In this document: positions 10,093 through 21,545 of the stretch, piece after piece
Layout: the number at the start of each line of letters is the position of its first letter
How positions within the stretch are numbered: the stretch's first letter is position 1
Assembly (NCBI RefSeq): GCF_001704415.2
Contig: NC_030826.1
Coordinates: 57,059,362-57,123,361 of the forward strand
Direction: 5' to 3'
DNA: 64,000 nucleotides
Source: Capra hircus
Taxonomy: Eukaryota; Chordata; Mammalia; Artiodactyla; Bovidae
The notes under the pieces: generated by a model
The model's input: the letters and a program-made list of their open reading frames with translations, nothing else
Databases searched by the model: none
What the model was told of the DNA's origin: nothing
Translations under genes and position numbers: made by a program

Positions 10093-12824
10093 TAACTCTT
10101 GATGACGAACACTCCAGACGGCCGTCCACCCCTGCTTTGTTCCGCGCTGGCCATGCTCACCTTGGTTCTCGTTCTCAGTCCTTGCACATGCCAGCTCCTA
10201 AGGGAAGCCATCTCTGTACATGAGGGACACATCTTCCTGGTTCAGCTCCCCGCCCAAAGCTCAAAGTCACAGGACTAAGGCGAGCGAGGTCTCCTTCCTC
10301 CAAGCCTGATGAAGGAACATCAAGAGATGCTCATTGGTTCACCCGGTGGAGAATTAGGACCTTCTGTCCACCTGGCCCAGAGCTCGGCGAGGAGGATCAG
10401 CCCAAAGGCAATGCCAGCTCCCTCCCCACCCCGCCCCACCTCCCACTCCCTTCCTGCTGATCTTTGGAAATGTTGATTCCAGCCCAGGAGCCAGTGTGTG
10501 CTTGGTGTCTGGACTGCCTCTCTCCCCACCGTACTCTTTCTGCCCCAGCCTCATTCCCACCCTCCTGGGAAGTCTGGACCCCTTCTTCCTCAACAAAACC
10601 AGACCCTGTCTGCGTGTCACCAGCCTCTTTGGAGATTTACTCCAGTTCGACCGTGAGTTTGGACATCTTGTCCGAACGTTGAAGGCTGCTGGTGAGAAAG
10701 CTGAAGTGCAGGAATTAGTTATGATGGGCATAAATTGAATTTTAATAGAGATGTACGTGGCATGGAGCCAGTGTACTCAGGCAGAGGGAAGGTAGTAATT
10801 AAAAGTTAACGAGTTTAGAAATGTCGAAATCCTTCGGGAGGGATGGGGGAGGCAGGCCAGGAGGAGGACGAGACCCCCCAGCCAAGCGGGCTGTCCGGCC
10901 CCTGGCCCCTGGCCCCGAGGCCACTCTTCCCACCCCTGAGGATCCTGATTGGGAGGGAGGCTGCTGGGAGGTACCCAGCTCACCCCACCTGTGCATCCGG
11001 GGGGGCCCTAGCAATGGGGTGGGAGCCGAGTGTGAGGGGCCCTCCGCGGATGGCAGTAAGGAGAGTAGGGTTTCTCGACCTGGGCGTTCTTAATGTTTGT
11101 GGGGGGTGCAGTCTTTCTTTGTTGTGAGGGGCTGCCCTGTGTTGTAGGGTGTGGACCCACTTCATGCTGGGAGCTGCCTCCCCCGAATGTGACAACCGAA
11201 AAGTTCTCCAGATCTTGCCAAAGGTACCCTGGTGCGGGCTACCTACCCACCCCGCCTTTGAGAACCAGAGCAGCAGAGCTGGGCACCGGTGCATGCAGAC
11301 TCTCCCCGCTGGAGCCGGGCTCGGGGGCCTGGCATGGGAGGGGGAGGGCGGAGAGGGCTGGTCCCCCTCCGGCCCCTCTTGCGGGGGGTCTCTCCCGCCC
11401 CAAGCTGTCTCTACTTCCTGTGGCACAGAGTTGCTTTCATCAACGCCGTGTTTGGTCCTTGGAGTGGGATGAGCAAGGCGGGTGTGACATCCATTGCCCA
11501 GACCCAGGCAGAGCCTCTGAGTCCCCGGGATGCCTGGCCGGAGCTCATCCGCCCTGTGACCGGGAGGCGCCGGCTCCACAGGTGTTGGTACTATCTGTGC
11601 CCTGGTCTCCACTGGGCAGTCTCACTTTTTAAAGCCGTGGTGGAGGTTGAGGCCATTGGTGGGAGGGGTCTCTGTTATCCATAGCATCCCTGACCTGATC
11701 CCCTAGGGGCCCCAGAACGCCTCCTGACACCACCCGGAGGCCCTGAAAGCCTGGCCCATCCCACACCCTGAGGTGGAGTCCTCCCCATGCTTGAGGACAG
11801 GTCCTTCCTGGGCCCCAGGGCACCGGCCACGGCCACGGCCTCAGGGTCCGCTGGTGAGTGACGGGAGAAGCCGGAAGAGGGGCAGGCAGGAGGCAGAGAG
11901 ACCCCGCAGGGCCAGGGCCAGGGGTGGGCAGTGAGAGGCACGGCTGGCTCCCCCACCTCAGGGTGCCGTTGCAATAATTATGCCAATTAAGATGAGTAAG
12001 TTCAAAATGTGAGGGGAAAGAGATGGGGGAAAACTGGAAGCGAGAGTCTCTAAAACACTGGCTGTCTCGGTTTCCATAGCAACCAGTTTCCTCACTCTCT
12101 CACTAATGGGTCCTGGCTTGGAGAGGGGGGTGGGCCCCCCACTGCTGAGGAAGCCGGGGATGGATGGTAGGTGTTGCCTGGCTGGACTCAAGCTTGGGGC
12201 AGAGGGGTCCCGGGTCCATGTGCCTGGGGCGGGGGGAGAGCCATGACTGCAGGATGGCTCCCTGGCCGCGGGGCCAAGCCTGCACCTAAGTCTCGGAACA
12301 CCGTGAGAGGTGCGGGCAACTTGCCCCGGAGATGCCAGGGTTAGAGTCGAAGCCCAGACCCCTCCCCAGTCTCCATTCAGCACCGCTCCGATTTCACCAG
12401 GACAAGTTCAGGAGAAGGCGGACCCCCCGATCCAGTTAGATCGGGGGCTTTTCCTTTGGCAGGTTGAGCATCTCAGGATATAGGGAGGACAGCTTGTGCT
12501 GGGGGTGAGGGTTGTGGCCAGGCCCCGGGTCACAGGCTCTGTCTGCTCCTTTCTCTCCCCTTGGGTACCCACTGAGTCCTCGTGTGTCCCCGTGGTTCAG
12601 CGTGTGGCTCCGAGGCATCACAGTCCTGAGAACCCTTGGAGGCAGGCAGGAAGACCACCTCCCTGAGGCCATGAGTTTCCCCTGAGGGGGCAGGCGGGGA
12701 GGGGCCACTCCAGTGTCCTCAGCTCACTGACACTTGTGCGGCTGGCGCAGCTCTGGGGGGCCCATCCACAGGCCACGCGTGGGCACCAGGTGTGACCCGA
12801 CACCCAGGTACATGCATGAGCCCT
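10093..12824. other. Longest repeat-poor intronic stretch, GC-rich
   Basis: About 2.7 kb without a clear young repeat. Open frames (for example around 10980-11680 on both strands) mirror each other and look compositional. An AT-rich island lies at 11965-12015. Confidence 0.55.
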
Positions 12825-12965
12825 CCTTAGTGCATTTAATGCTCCCTGGGGGCCAGAGGAGGCTGTTATCAGGCTTCCCACTTTACAGATGGAGAATCTG
12901 AGAGCCGGGGGTAAAGGGACGCACCCAGGGTCTTGCTGCAAATCAGGGGCGGAGTGAAGGATGTG
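12825..12965 (-). repeat. MIR SINE fragment
   Basis: 'cttcccactttacagatggagaatctgagag' is the reverse MIR core. Confidence 0.65.
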
Positions 12966-13902
12966 GACCCACTGGCAGCCCCGCTGCCCAGAACAGCCTG
13001 GAACACAGGGGTGTGCACACAGGAGCCACACCCTCTCTCCCTGCTCCTCTCCTACTTTCTGACCCGGGCAGCCCTGGGGGCAGGTGGCCTTGTCCACCCA
13101 GACTCTCCAGAGTGCAGACCAATCGCCCAGAGGAAGCATCCACTGCTTTATTAAAGGCTCCCGGGGAAAGCTCCTCTCGGTCGAACTGAGGCTGTTTATT
13201 TCTACCACTAGGAAGCTTAACATGAAAATTAGGGCGGGCTTGATCATCCATCACCTGAAATTGATGGATTTGGATTTGGCCCGAATCCCTGGTAACCAGT
13301 GCAGGAGAATGGGCATCGGGCAGCGGTCACGTGGTGCCCGAGGTCCTCCGGGAGGGACGGGAAGGGAGGTCCCAGCAGAGGCACGTATGTTTTTCATCGG
13401 GGCTGTTTCAGTGCATGGAAATGAGATGCTCATTCCTCCTCCCCACACAGCTGGGCTGGAGACCCCAGGCTGCCCTGAGAGCCTCCCTCTTGACTCCCGC
13501 CTCCCCAGATCTTCCCAGGGGGGCCCCCTCCCGCCTTGGCTCTCAGCCAGGACACAGAAACTAATTAGATCTTGCCTCAGTTCTGTGCTCAGGCAGGCAA
13601 ATGGGCCAGACAGATGCCTGGGGAGTTGGTAATGACCCCTGCTTCCTGGGGGCTGCCTTGGTGCCTGACTCCCCGTCTCCCCACCCGTACCCCTCAGAGA
13701 CCCATCAGACCTGTTCATGAGATTTCTCAGTGTGGGAGGATTCAAGTGGTCCCTCCCCTGGGTCTTCATTCCCCCAAAAGGAGTCTCTGCTGCGACCACT
13801 TTCTGCTTTCTGACTGAGGGGGTCCCGGGGGAGTTTGTGATTTTGAACTTGCCATCCTGCCAAGGAAGAGACCGGCTCCCAGCTGGCTGCCCTGGGACCT
13901 CC
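12966..13902. other. Intronic unique sequence
   Basis: Contains a repeat-free AT-richer island at 13135-13290; otherwise nothing recognised. Confidence 0.55.
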
Positions 13903-14093
13903 CTGGTGGTCAGGTGGTGAAGAATCTGCCTTGCAATTCAGGGGACGTGGGTTCCATCCCTGGCTGGGGACTGAGATCCCACATGTCCGGAGCCCCTGCA
14001 CCACAGCTGCAGAGTCGCGTGCCTCACCGAAGACCCTGCATGCTGCCACGAAGACCCAACACAGCCCAGTGAATAAGCAAATTTATTTTTTTA
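13903..14093 (+). mobile_element. CHR-type tRNA-derived SINE
   Basis: 'ggacctccctggtggtcaggtgg' head, 'gggttccatccctggctgggg' B-box, 'agatcccacatgtccgg' body and a T/A-rich tail. Confidence 0.9.
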
Positions 14094-15254
14094 AAGCCTA
14101 CCTCCTGGGGGTGGGCTTGGAGGAGGGGTGGGGTTGAAAGCAGGGTTTATGGCTCCAACCGGCAGCCCTTGGGGGCTGGAAAATGCCCGAGAGTTCCCCG
14201 GCTCAGTGTGAGCCGGCAGCAGGTGGGAGCTTCCTGCCTGCAGAACAAGAAGCAGCAACCAAGAAAGACAGCCTCCCCAAAAGAGGTCAGGCGCAGTCCC
14301 TGGCGGTCAGCCCGCAGCTGGCCTCGTCCAGAAGCTCAGCCGCTGCAACTGCTCCTTGGCCTTTGACCCCTGGGGAACAGAGCGAGGACCCCTCCCACAG
14401 GTGCACACCCGGCCTGGCCGCGGCCACAGCTCCTGGTCAGTTGCCTCCAAACCTTAGTCACCCAACCGTGGTTTGCTGTTTCTGGGCTGGTCCCTCCTGC
14501 GTGCTCTCATGACATTGCGTTTAGCGGGCGGTCAGTGAGGCTGGCAGGTCATGGCGAGGACAGCTGGGCTGCTGGTCTCTCCCTGTGGCTTACCAGCCTT
14601 CGTGCCATGGTGGTCTGGGGCAGTGGTCTGGGAGGGCAAACGTGGAAGCTGCAAGGCTGTTGAGCCCTGGCTTTGTAATGTTCCACCAGGTTCTGCGGGT
14701 GAAGTCCTGAGGCCAGGCCGGATTTAGGGAGTAGGGGCAGAGGGTAGCTGCCACATCCTTCCTGGAGTGGCTACAAAGCTTTGAAGCGGCTGCCTGTCCA
14801 AACAGGATGAGTAGAGTGTGGAGGCGAATCAGGCTAGACCCAGGCCAGAACGATCAGGGCTGGTGGGATGCGTTGCGGGGCCAGCTGCCCAGGGTCTGAG
14901 CAGATGTTGGGAAGCGCAGGAGGTGGGGGCTCAGCTCTAGGCCCGGGGGCTCAAGGCAGCTGCCATCCTCGCTCCAACGCTGGATGGCATGGCAGCCGAA
15001 GCTCGGACGCTGCTCCTGGGGCTGGCAAGCGGGACAGGAGCGTTGTGCCAGGTGTTAGGAGACTGTTAGAGGGGCTGAGGGCAGAGCTCCTTTCTCCCAG
15101 GACACAGTGAGTGAATGACAGTAACATGAGTAATCCCAGTGGCAGCTAACTCTCAGCACGTGCTTCCCGCCTGCCTCATGCCAGGCCCTGTCCTACTAAG
15201 CACGGCGGGTGAGATGTCATGTCACCCTTGCCCCGTGCCTTCAGGTAGGGACCA
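14094..15254. other. Intronic unique sequence, GC-rich
   Basis: No gene or young repeat. 15130-15200 may be a degraded MIR end. Confidence 0.55.
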
Positions 15255-15420
15255 TGGTGTCGTGGTGAAGAGCACGGAGTCAAAGGCCCACTGGCTGTGT
15301 GATCTTGGACAAGTTGCTTAGTCTCTCTGTGCCTTGGTGTCCTCATCTTTTTCACCTGCCGAATGTGGATAAGATGAATTCTGATCTCATAGGATAGGGA
15401 AAGGGGAGTACATGCATTAT
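15255..15420 (+). repeat. MIR SINE fragment
   Basis: 'gtcgtggtgaagagcacggagtc' through 'gtgtgatcttggacaagttgcttagtctctctgtgcc' is forward MIR. Confidence 0.85.
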
Positions 15421-15449
15421 TCTGTATGTAAAGTGGGTAGAACTGCCTG

Positions 15450-15560
15450 GTTTGCTTATGATGATGATTATTATTACCCTTGTTTTATGGCTGAGGAAAC
15501 GGAGGCACAGAGAGATTTGGCAACCTGCCCAAGGTTACGCAGCAAGTAATACACACAGAC
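15450..15560 (-). repeat. MIR SINE fragment, opposite to its neighbour
   Basis: 'attacccttgttttatggctgaggaaacggaggcacagag' is the reverse MIR core. It lies 30 bases from a forward MIR, so the pair forms a degraded inverted repeat. Confidence 0.8.
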
Positions 15561-16049
15561 AGTCCACAGCCCTCCTTCTTCCCCTGTGCCCACCACCCCA
15601 AGCGCTGTTGCCCCCCAAGTCCCCAGCCCAGCTCTGGACTCTAGTAGTTGTTCAAGCCTGTTTTCTGACTTCAGTGGCAGTGTGGCCAAGACTCTCCCAA
15701 AAGGAGATATAACCCAGAGAGCCGGGAGCTAGGGGAGGGCTCAGGGAGTGGGCACCTGCCCCACTTGGATGCCTGAGCCTCGGGACTCAGAGAAGAGAGA
15801 CACAGGGCCATCTGAAGCCTCACCCCAGGTAGACAGGAAGGGCATCCATCCTGACCCTGAGCCTGGTCTGGGCAGGAAGGGAGCGGGCAGCTCATCAGGC
15901 ACCCCGCCCCCCCGCCCGAGCTGCCAACCGCAGGCATGGCGGGACGTCCAGGGACGCCTCTGCCCAGCGCTCCCCTCCTGACCTGGCCCAGCAAGCTGGA
16001 GGCACCCCAGGAGGACAGTGGTTCATCCTCCAGCCTCATCAGCATTCAT

Positions 16050-16153
16050 TCAGTTCAGTTCAGTCACTCAGTTGTGTCCGACTCTTTGCGACCCCATGAA
16101 TCGCAGCACTCCAGGCCTCCCTGTCCATCACCAGCTCCCGGTGTTCACTCATT
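16050..16153 (-). mobile_element. BovB 3' end fragment
   Basis: 'cagttcagttcagtcactcagttgtgtccgactctttgcgacccc' to 'ccatcaccagctcccggtgttcactc' matches the 3' terminus of the BovB copy at 400-520. Confidence 0.9.
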
Positions 16154-16868
16154 AATCCCCCCAAAATCTGTCCTGGGGAAATCAGGAGTCTGGTGGAGAC
16201 CAGGGAGCAGGACTCAGCCATGCAGGAAGCGCGGGCTGGTCGGGCAGAGCATCCCCCACACTCTGTGCCCACAGGAGGCTCCCACTTCAGTGAATGTTTC
16301 TACCATGCACATTGGCCCCGCCCTCCTTAGGATTAATTACCCGTCATCCCTTGTGCCCATTAAAGCGGCCACAACAGTCACTTTTGCTGTAAGAGGAGCA
16401 AGTCCTTGTTCCCTCTCTCCCCTGAGATCCTGAGATGTCCAAGGGATGGCGGTGGCAGACGGAAATGAAGGACCTGGTTGAGGGGCTGGGGAAGAGGGCC
16501 TTGCTAGGCAGGGTATGGCAGCAGGAGCAACATGCCCTCTAAGCTGAGGAGCTGGGGGGACGCCAATACCAGGAGGACTATGGTTGTGCCATTATTGTGG
16601 TTGTCGTTATTACTGCTGACACCAGAGCCTAACGCAGTGCCCGGCACTTTGTGGACTCTCCAGTCTGGGTCCAATGATTAGTGGCAATGGCAGACTCATA
16701 AAGACGCAGTTCTCAAGTGCTTACCAAATGTCAGACACTGAGTTTAGAGCCTCGCAGCCGGGTCTGCTAAAATGAGATAGAAACGATGGCAGAAGTCACC
16801 ACACTGCAAAACCGTGCAGTTAAAAACCACAGGGCTAGTGGGGGGACTGGGGTGAGAGCCACACTTAA
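16154..16868. other. Intronic unique sequence with an AT-rich island
   Basis: 16310-16395 holds GGATTA and TAATTA homeodomain-type motifs. A degraded MIR-like piece may lie at 16610-16750. Confidence 0.5.
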
Positions 16869-16877
16869 AACTTCATT

Positions 16878-17079
16878 GCCTTGTTTGCTCGCTAAGTCGT
16901 CCGACTCTTTTGTGACCCCACGGACTGTAGCCCACCAGGCTGGGATTTCCCAGGCAAGAACGCTGGAGTGCGTAGCCATTTTCTTCTCCAGGGGATCTTC
17001 CCGACCCAGGGATCCAACCCTTGTCTTCTGCTTGGCAGGCGGACTCTTTACTACTGAGACACCTGGGAAGCACACCCAG
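16878..17079 (-). mobile_element. Bov-tA SINE with 9-bp target duplication
   Basis: Near full-length minus-strand copy flanked by aacttcatt at 16869-16877 and 17080-17088. Confidence 0.93.
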
Positions 17080-17565
17080 AACTTCATTAGGGACACATGG
17101 GGAAATAAAGAGGAACGTGATGAGGGTGATTACTCACGCCCCCGAACATTCAGTGGGTAAGAAATGCATAAAGGCCACAATAAATGTACTTGGCCTTCAA
17201 AAGGGCCTGAAATCTGCTCGCGGAAGTGGGCGTCGGTGGGTTGTAGCTGTTGAGTTATCATGAAGGGTGCAAGGAGGGTTGTCTGCAATGGAAAGAGGAT
17301 TATAAGACCAGATGTGGGCAGGTGAGCTCGTAACACACCCATGAGCTGAGGCCCCCAAGGTGTGCGTGTCCTGGGAACTATGTGGCTCCATTCACCTGCG
17401 GGCAGGTTTCTGGATTTGCTGAGTGTTTCTTGCAGACAAAAGCTCACACAGCAAATGCAAAGCTCAAGTTATGTTCCGATTCTCCCCTCATGTATCTGTG
17501 GCATCGCCACAAACGCGTGGTAACAAAACAAGCCGCAGAACGGAACTACCGTCACTCGTATTTTC

Positions 17566-17743
17566 TTTTATTTTATTTTTTAACATTTATGTCTTTCTGT
17601 GCCTGCACCGGGTCTTAGCTGTGGCACTCAGGATCTTTGATCATCATTGTGGCCTGCCATATCCAGTTCCCTGACCAGGGATCGAACCTGGGCCCCTGCA
17701 TTGGGAATGTGGAGTCTTAGCCACTGGACCGCCAGGGAAGTCC
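17566..17743 (-). mobile_element. CHR-type tRNA-derived SINE
   Basis: T-rich tail at 17566-17590, then 'tccctgaccagggatcgaacctgggcccctg' and 'ggaccgccagggaagtcc' at the head end. Confidence 0.92.
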
Positions 17744-18756
17744 TGCTCGCATTTTTTATAAAGCAGCCGCCCTTATGTTGCCAGTTACACGGGTGGAGTG
17801 CCCCCGGCTTAAGAAGGTTCAGCCCCTTATCTAAGGCCCCTTGCTTAACAAGTGATGCAGGTAGGGCTATAGTGAAAATCTGAGGCCAAAGCGGGATTCG
17901 TCCAGTCTATCACTCTTTGGGACTGCGTCAGACTCACTCTCAGACTGATTGCGTCAGACTCACTCTCAGACTGTGATTAGAGTCAGAGTCATCTCACAGA
18001 TGAGGAGACAGGACTAAAGAGTCCTTTTGTCCTCGCCGGGATGGTCCTTTGTGAAATCTTACATTCAGACCTTCTGTGCTGTGGCCACCCGCCCTCACCT
18101 CCCTCCCTTCGCCCCCCCACACGGGCCGTGACTGTCTTTGGGGACACGATTTGGCCTTCTGCGCTGGCCGTCTCATTCACTCACTCAGGGAGTGTTCACT
18201 GAACATGTGCTGTTCCAGGCGTGACGCTTGGGGAGCACGGGTGCCTCCGGGACTTGCATACAAGTACACGGCTCATTAAACTAAACGGTGAACCATGCAC
18301 CAGGCAGAGCCCTGTGGCAGCCCAGAGGACGTTCAGGAAGGCTTCCTGGAGGCAACTTCCTAGCTGAAGGCAGAGGGGTTCCCCATGAGCTGGAGAGCAG
18401 CGTGTGGAGAGGTGACGGTGGTTGTATTCTTTAGACACAGCTGGAAGTTTGATAGAATTGGGGCCAAAGGGGAGCTCTGGGCTCTGGGGGGCGGGGTCTC
18501 TATGAGCCTGGTGCCCGCTGTTCCCGGACGCTGTGGGCACTGCAGACACCTGTGCGTGTGAGCAAGCCCTGGGCCCCCTGCCCCTCTGCCCACCTGCGCC
18601 GTGGCCACCCCATCTGCCTGCGCAGGGGCAAGTTGAGGCCAGAAAAGAGGGATGCAGAGACCGGCGTCTTGGACCCGGCATCCCTTTATACCCCACGTTC
18701 TGTGGTCAGAGGCAGGGGCCTCTCCCCCTTCCATCCACGGCGGCCCCACCTGCATC
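17744..18756. other. Intronic unique sequence
   Basis: Includes the 26-base tandem duplication at 17924; the remainder shows nothing recognised. Confidence 0.55.
17924..17973. repeat. 26-bp tandem duplication
   Basis: A 24-base unit (tgcgtcagactcactc…) occurs identically at 17924-17947 and 17950-17973, with period 26. Confidence 0.9.
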
Positions 18757-18838
18757 CACCCTGCAGGTGGATCCCACCCCAAACCCAGGGATTGAACCTG
18801 GGTCCTCTGCATTGCAGGCAGGTTCTTTACCATCTGGG
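18757..18838 (-). mobile_element. Bov-tA SINE, 5' head fragment
   Basis: 'cccagggattgaacctgggtcctctgcattgcaggcaggttctttaccatctg' is the reverse tRNA-like head; the rest is replaced by TG-rich repeat on one side. Confidence 0.85.
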
Positions 18839-19030
18839 TGTACATGAGTAATTTATGCAATGCGTATACACATGTGTATATGTGTGTGCGCAGGTGTGAG
18901 TTGTACACGTGTATGTATATATATAACACGTGCGTGTGTGTTTGTACACGTGTATGTATATATACATCATGTGAGTGCATGTGGGTATGTGTGACTGTGT
19001 GTGTACACACGTGTATGCATGTGCACACGC
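18838..19030. repeat. Alternating purine-pyrimidine (TG/TA/CA) repeat
   Basis: About 190 bases of interrupted TG, TA and ACGT alternation. A segment beginning ttgtacacgtgtatgtatat occurs at 18901 and again at 18942, showing internal duplication with period about 41. Confidence 0.9.
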
Positions 19031-19609
19031 ACCCTCCCCCACGTGAGCACCACGCACGCGTCTCTGGCATCTGATTTATTAACGAGGACAACACAAGGAG
19101 AGTGGGCCTATTATTTCTGGTGTCCGCATCAGCTCCTGACAGCTTTGTGGAATTGAAATATCTTATTTAATGTGAGTAAGAATCATTTTAAATATCAACC
19201 ATGACACTCAAGGACTCGAACCAAAAAGGGCATTGTGCATTTCCCTGTGTGGGGGAGAAGACACAGCGTGTTTTAGACAGTTATTTTCACCACTGTCCGT
19301 CTGTGTCTCTAAAAATCCAGTTGTCCATCCTGGCTCCTGTCTGGGTTGTCGCCATGCACCCTCCACCCCGAGCCAGCCTTTCATCTTGGAGGAGAGAGCT
19401 TCGTGACCAGGGTCCCTCGGGTTAAATCAGGACGGGTGGGTTCTATGTGTCTCTCTTTCCACCCCCACCCTCCAGGCTCTCTCTGCACCACCTGCTTTAA
19501 CTGGGAGGAAGTCAAGCGTCTCCCATCCAGGAGATTCCTCACCTTAGGAGGAATTTACTTGCGTTTGCCTGATAATTCTGAAAAGATGCCCAAGAAACTA
19601 ACAGTGGTT

Positions 19610-19647
<38 letters not shown>

Positions 19648-20035
19648 GGAGCTGAGGATAACCATGCACCTGGGGACAGGGATGGGAGAGAGGTGTGTTG
19701 TGTCTTTTTCTTTTAGTCTTTGAATTTTAAACCCCAGGAATATATTTCCTGTAATTAATAAATGAGTGGTCCTGGGCTGGGGCCTAGAGACAGGTAAAGC
19801 CAGGTGTCCCCACACCCCTGCAGCTGTTCCTCATTGGATGGAGAGTGAGGTGACAGACGAGCCAGGAGGAGGGTACAAACAGGTGACCAAGAGGCTGGGG
19901 GGCAGCCTTTGGAAAAGGAGGGGTCACTCCTCTGCTGTCCCCAGTGTCCTTGAAGAAGGGGGCAAGGGGGCAGGGTCTGCCAGAAACTGAGGACCGAGAC
20001 AAAACCCTTCTACCAGTAGGAAGGATGAGAAGGGG
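19031..20035. other. Intronic unique sequence
   Basis: An AT-rich repeat-free patch at 19135-19210 and the (TG)n at 19611; no coding signal. Confidence 0.55.
19611..19645. repeat. (TG)n microsatellite
   Basis: Roughly sixteen uninterrupted TG units. Confidence 0.97.
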
Positions 20036-20194
20036 CTTCCCTGGTGGTCCAGTGGCTAAGACTCCAAGCTCCCAATGCAGGGGCCCAGGGTTCGAGTCCT
20101 GGTCAGGGAGCTGGATCCTTCATGATGCAACTAACTCCCAAGACCCGACACAGCCACATAAGTAAATAATAAAAATTTTGAATTTTTTTTTTAG
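20036..20194 (+). mobile_element. CHR-type tRNA-derived SINE
   Basis: 'gcttccctggtggtccagtggctaagactcc' head, 'ttcgagtcctggtcagggag' B-box and an A/T-rich tail. Confidence 0.92.
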
Positions 20195-20872
20195 AAAAGG
20201 GTGAGGAAGCCAGCGGGTATGGCAGATCCGCGGTGGGCGGCTGAGACAGTTGGGGTTCACGCCCACGGGGAGCCAACAAATTTTCCGGGGAACCCGTGCT
20301 CTCCTGCTGCTTGGCATGGCTCTCTTACTGTGTCTCACTCAGGTAGGGAGCAGGCTCCTTCCGCACCCTCTCCATCCTCTCCTCTGACCCTCTCCACCTC
20401 ACCCCAGCGCTCTCCATGCCCCGCCAGTGACCCATCCATTTGCACCCTCGTGTGACAGGCATAGGCATGGCACCTGCCGTGTGCAAGGCACGTGAGTCCG
20501 GGGCTTACATCAGAGACAGCCATAATCAAAGCCACCGCAGTGTCCATCACCAGTGAGTGGATGAAGAAGATGTGGTATTTCCATGCAGTGGGACGCTACT
20601 TGGCCATGAAAAAGAGAGAAAATGTTGCCACTGGCAGCAACATGGATGGACTTGGAGGGCATTATGCCAAGTGAGATAAGCCAGAGAAAGACAAACACTA
20701 TATGACATTACTTATATATAAAATCTAAAAAATAGCGAATATAATAAAAAAAGAAACAGGCTCACAGCTCTAGAGACCGGTTACCAGTGGGAGAGGAAAG
20801 TGGAGAGGGGTAGCAAAGGGGTAGAGGATTAAAAGGGAAAAACTATTAGGTAAAACATAAGCTACAAAGTGG

Positions 20873-21063
20873 GGCTTCCCTGGTGGTCCTGTGGCTAAGA
20901 CTTCATCTTTCAGTGCGTGGGGTTCAGGTTCGACCCCTGGTCAGACTGCTAAGATCCCACATACCTCACAGCCAAACAACCAAAACAGAAGCAATATTGT
21001 AACACATTCAACAAAGACTTTAAAATGGTTCACATCAAAAAAACAAATCTTTAAAACAAGCTA
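20873..21063 (+). mobile_element. CHR-type SINE nested in L1
   Basis: 'ggcttccctggtggtcctgtggctaagac' head and 'gttcgacccctggtcagactg' B-box with a long A-rich tail, lying inside the forward L1. Confidence 0.88.
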
Positions 21064-21135
21064 TAAGGATATACTGTACAACACAGGGGATATAGCCAAT
21101 ATTATATACTAACTATAAATGGAGTACAACCTTTA

Positions 21136-21249
21136 TTTTTTTTGACTTTTTATTTTGTATTGGCATATAGTCGATTAACAATGCTGTGATAGTTTCAGGT
21201 GAACAGTGAAGGGACTCAGCCGTACAGATACATGTGCCCATTCTCCCCC
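21136..21249 (-). mobile_element. Antisense L1 tail nested in L1
   Basis: 'ttgtattggcatatagtcgattaac' to 'cattctccccc' is the reverse of an L1 3' end. It is flanked by a 19-base duplication with three mismatches beginning aaatggag (21117-21135 and 21250-21268). Confidence 0.8.
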
Positions 21250-21359
21250 AAATGGAGGATAACCTTTAGAAACTGAATCACTTCATTGCGCACCTGTGAC
21301 TTCTATAATATTGTACAGCAGCCATACTTCAATTTTTTTAAAACGTGGCCATTTTTTAA

Positions 21360-21452
21360 GCTTTTTATTTTGTATTGGAGTATAGCCAGTTAACAGTGTT
21401 GAGATAGTTTCAAATGAACAGCAAAGGGACTCAGCCATACATATACATGTAC
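21360..21452 (-). mobile_element. Antisense L1 tail fragment
   Basis: A second copy of the same tail wording ('ttttgtattggagtatagccagttaacag'), 110 bases after the nested one. Confidence 0.8.
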
Positions 21453-21545
21453 ACGATAACCATTATTGTCCCCATTTTACAGATGGGAAAACTGAGGTTT
21501 GTGCATTTCCATCACTTGCCCAGGTCAAACCCCTGAAAAGCGCAG
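21453..21545 (-). repeat. MIR SINE fragment
   Basis: 'attgtccccattttacagatgggaaaactgagg' is the reverse MIR core. Confidence 0.8.

Larger units (their letters stand above)
20525..21340 (+). mobile_element. L1 3' end carrying two later insertions
   Basis: Forward L1 3' sequence: 'gatggacttggagggcattatgccaagtgag' (20645), 'ggatatagccaatattatatac' (21088), and the terminal 'ataatattgtacagcagccatacttcaat' near 21300-21335. A CHR SINE (20873-21063) and an antisense L1 tail (21136-21249) interrupt it. Confidence 0.85.

Noticed and set aside
18360..19094. 244-codon antisense frame with His/Thr-rich stretch
   Set aside because: The central part is the TG/CA repeat and a SINE head; low complexity.
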